Source: CAZADS01 sp964483985 (GTDB lineage: Bacteria; Pseudomonadota; Alphaproteobacteria; Thalassobaculales; Thalassobaculaceae). Taken from it: DNA of 64,000 nt. Location of the stretch: positions 80,224-144,223 of the forward strand of contig CAZADS010000061.1 of assembly GCA_964483985.1 (NCBI GenBank), written 5' to 3'. Both the position numbers and the translations under genes were made by a program. Of the stretch, positions 62,444 through 64,000 are shown piece by piece; position 1 is the stretch's first letter, and each line of letters starts with the position of its first letter. Under the pieces are notes generated by a model that worked only from the letters and a program-made list of their open reading frames with translations, did not search any database and was not told the origin of the DNA.

Positions 62444-63772
62444 ATGAATCAAAACTATGACGATACAATATATGCTGTTTCTACCGCACCTGGTCGGGGT
62501 GCTGTAGCAATCATTAGGATTTCGGGCAATGGTGCTCAGAAGACCGCGGAATTGTTTGGGTTAGCACTCCCTAAAGCTAGGCGGGCCGGGTTACGTTATT
62601 TGAGAGTAGGAGGCAGGACTCTCGACAGAGCACTAGTACTTTTTTTCTCTGGGCCCGAAAGTTTTACGGGTGAGGATATTATTGAATTACATATTCACGG
62701 TGGAAAGGCGGTTCAGGAAGGTGTTCTAGAAGTATTAAATTCTTTGGAAGGTTTCAGACCTGCTGAGCCAGGTGAATTTAGTCGTAGAGCTGTGGTAAAC
62801 AATCGAATGGATCTTACGGCGGCAGAAGGCATAAACGACCTTATAAATGCTCAGACAGAAGCGCAACGGGCTCAGGCCTTTAGGCAAGCAGAAGGGGGGC
62901 TGGGTCGTAGATTCGATATTTGGACCGCAGAGATACTCGGTGTTTGTGCTCATATTGAGGCATATATTGATTTTCCGGATGAATTAATTCCAAGTCCCAT
63001 CAAAAATGACTTGATAAAAAGGATGGAAGATACGCTATCAGAAATGATGACCTATGCTGCAGACGGGCGTCGAGGAGAGTTATTGCGTGAGGGTTTACGT
63101 GTGGCGATAGTAGGACCGCCAAATGCAGGAAAATCGAGCTTTATCAATTGGTTAACAGATAAAAATACGGCGATAGTGTCCGATAGGCCAGGAACGACGC
63201 GGGACGTTATTGAAGCTCACTTAAATATTGGTGGATATCCGGTAATCGTGGCCGACACTGCTGGGATACGAAAAGAAACAGATGAGTTAGAGGCTGAAGG
63301 GATAAGACGGGCGAAGGAATGGTCAAAAAATGCGGAACTGCGGATCGTTATTCTTGATGCTACCAAGGATGATATCCTCCTAAAAGAGTTTAAGATGGAT
63401 AAGGATGATTTGGTCATTGTAAACAAGGTAGATTGTGTTAAAGAGCCGAAAGGTGAACCATCCTGGTTTTACACGGCAATTACAAAGGGCCACGGCCTTC
63501 AAAAAGTTGCTGAATCATTGGAAGTGATAACGCGGAGAAAGATGGACGTTCGGGCTGCGCCTCTTATGACTCTGCAACGACATCGAAAGGCGCTGAAAAT
63601 TAGCTTAACATCACTGAGGCGCGCCATCCGGGGTCTTCAGACTGAATCCAATGTGGAATTAGTGGCTGAAGATCTTAGAACGACATCGGCTTCATTAGGA
63701 CAAGTCACCGGTCGTTCGGATGTTGAGGATTTGTTGGACATTATTTTTAAAGAATTTTGTATTGGAAAATAG
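62444..63772 (+). CDS. mnmE: tRNA modification GTPase MnmE (TrmE)
   Basis: With MnmG makes cmnm5U34 at the tRNA wobble base. From ATG 62444 (442 residues) it opens YDDTIYAVSTAPGRGAVAIIR (partly quoted), has the folate-binding N-terminal domain, then GTPase motifs GPPNAGKSS near 222-230, DTAG near 270 and NKVD near 330, and ends FCIGK, the conserved cysteine tail. A TTG at 62384 would add 20 unsupported residues. mnmG begins 63 bases later. Confidence 0.96.
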   Translation: MNQNYDDTIYAVSTAPGRGAVAIIRISGNGAQKTAELFGLALPKARRAGLRYLRVGGRTLDRALVLFFSGPESFTGEDIIELHIHGGKAVQEGVLEVLNSLEGFRPAEPGEFSRRAVVNNRMDLTAAEGINDLINAQTEAQRAQAFRQAEGGLGRRFDIWTAEILGVCAHIEAYIDFPDELIPSPIKNDLIKRMEDTLSEMMTYAADGRRGELLREGLRVAIVGPPNAGKSSFINWLTDKNTAIVSDRPGTTRDVIEAHLNIGGYPVIVADTAGIRKETDELEAEGIRRAKEWSKNAELRIVILDATKDDILLKEFKMDKDDLVIVNKVDCVKEPKGEPSWFYTAITKGHGLQKVAESLEVITRRKMDVRAAPLMTLQRHRKALKISLTSLRRAIRGLQTESNVELVAEDLRTTSASLGQVTGRSDVEDLLDIIFKEFCIGK

Positions 63773-63835
63773 CCGCCGAATTTTATATGCATAGTGGTAT
63801 AAACGACGCCTTTATGGTTTTAGAGGTAAAAGATT

Positions 63836-64000
63836 GTGGTAACAGAGACAAGCTCCGAAAAGAATTTTTATGATGTGATCTTTATTGGGGGTGGTCATGC
63901 GGGCTGTGAAGCAGCGGCAGCAAGTGATAGATGCGGAGCCCTCACTGTATAGTTGACACCCAAGCAGCGTACCATAGGTGAAATGTCGAGTAATCCGGCT
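63836..64000 (+). pseudogene. mnmG: mnmG start with an in-frame TAG (partial)
   Basis: From GTG 63836 (behind GAGGT) the frame reads FYDVIFIGGGHAGCEAAAAS, clearly the FAD-binding start of MnmG (GidA). At 63950-63952 codon 39 is TAG. The same frame continues after the stop with TIGEMSSNPA, the expected next motif (normally TIGEMSCNPA), so the length is kept and the stop replaces one leucine-like codon. Other unusual residues (ASDRCG for A-ARMG, Ser for Cys) cluster near the window end. This may be sequencing error, a true nonsense mutation or readthrough. The 3' part is beyond the window. Confidence 0.7.

Noticed and set aside
1..64000. CRISPR array, prophage, insertion sequence or tRNA/rRNA genes
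   Set aside because: I saw no regularly spaced repeats, transposase or integrase motif, or rRNA/tRNA signature; a covariance-model scan (tRNAscan-SE, Infernal) would settle the RNA part.

Overview
The window looks like a chromosomal segment of an AT-leaning alphaproteobacterium, probably free-living and uncultivated (the exact lineage cannot be read from sequence alone). The case for Alphaproteobacteria rests on gene order: ffh-rpsP-rimM-trmD-rplS-leuCDB-asd, dapB beside dnaJ-dnaK, grpE-hrcA facing rph-rdgB-hemW, hslVU facing hisBHAFE, and above all maf-coaE-dnaQ-secB on one side and hemE-rho-mnmE-mnmG on the other side of an AT-rich gap. That is the neighbourhood of the replication origin in Caulobacter-like bacteria. 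HslV with an N-terminal propeptide and a long RpsP tail also fit. Nearly all genes are intact and closely packed. I found no insertion sequence, prophage, CRISPR array, rRNA or tRNA.

Layout. 1-3.4 kb: the 3' end of a conserved hypothetical gene, a CoA-ester lyase, pdxY and asd. 3.5-10.7 kb (minus strand): leucine genes leuCDB downstream of the ribosome/SRP block ffh-rpsP-rimM-trmD-rplS. 10.7-11.06 kb: a 324-base gap holding a candidate structured RNA. 11-17.5 kb: Ldh-family dehydrogenase, dapF, mtaB-ftsY, gentisate dioxygenase, xth. 17.5-20.7 kb: a divergent four-carbon sugar-acid cluster (denD, otnI / otnK). 20.8-26.2 kb: ampG, adenosine kinase, EI24-type membrane protein, bactofilin, lipoprotein, nth, DUF2244. 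26.3-36.9 kb: dapB, PadR regulator, the dnaJ/dnaK and grpE/hrcA heat-shock genes separated by a DUF1848 gene, then rph-rdgB-hemW. 37-42 kb: an LpoA-like lipoprotein divergent from rsmI-BON-SirB1-gshB. 42-46 kb: a histidine operon with an embedded acetyltransferase and a HIT protein. 46-54 kb: hslVU, a small cysteine-motif ORF, smr with lutABC, then mltA and a Tim44-domain protein. 54-57.7 kb: fxsA, a histidine phosphatase, secB, dnaQ, coaE, maf. 57.7-58.1 kb: the candidate oriC. 58.1-64 kb: hemE, hemJ, rho, a quinone oxidoreductase, mnmE and the start of mnmG, which carries an in-frame TAG.

The genes are mostly housekeeping: amino-acid synthesis (leucine, lysine/diaminopimelate, histidine), protein export and folding, tRNA modification, heme and glutathione synthesis, cell-wall recycling. 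A few catabolic modules (lactate, erythronate/threonate, gentisate) suggest use of organic acids and aromatics. The features most worth checking are the origin with its DnaA and CtrA-type sites, the interrupted mnmG, the structured element upstream of ffh, the large palindrome between hrcA and rph, and the small cysteine-motif ORF beside hslU. I found no convincing wholly new multi-gene system.
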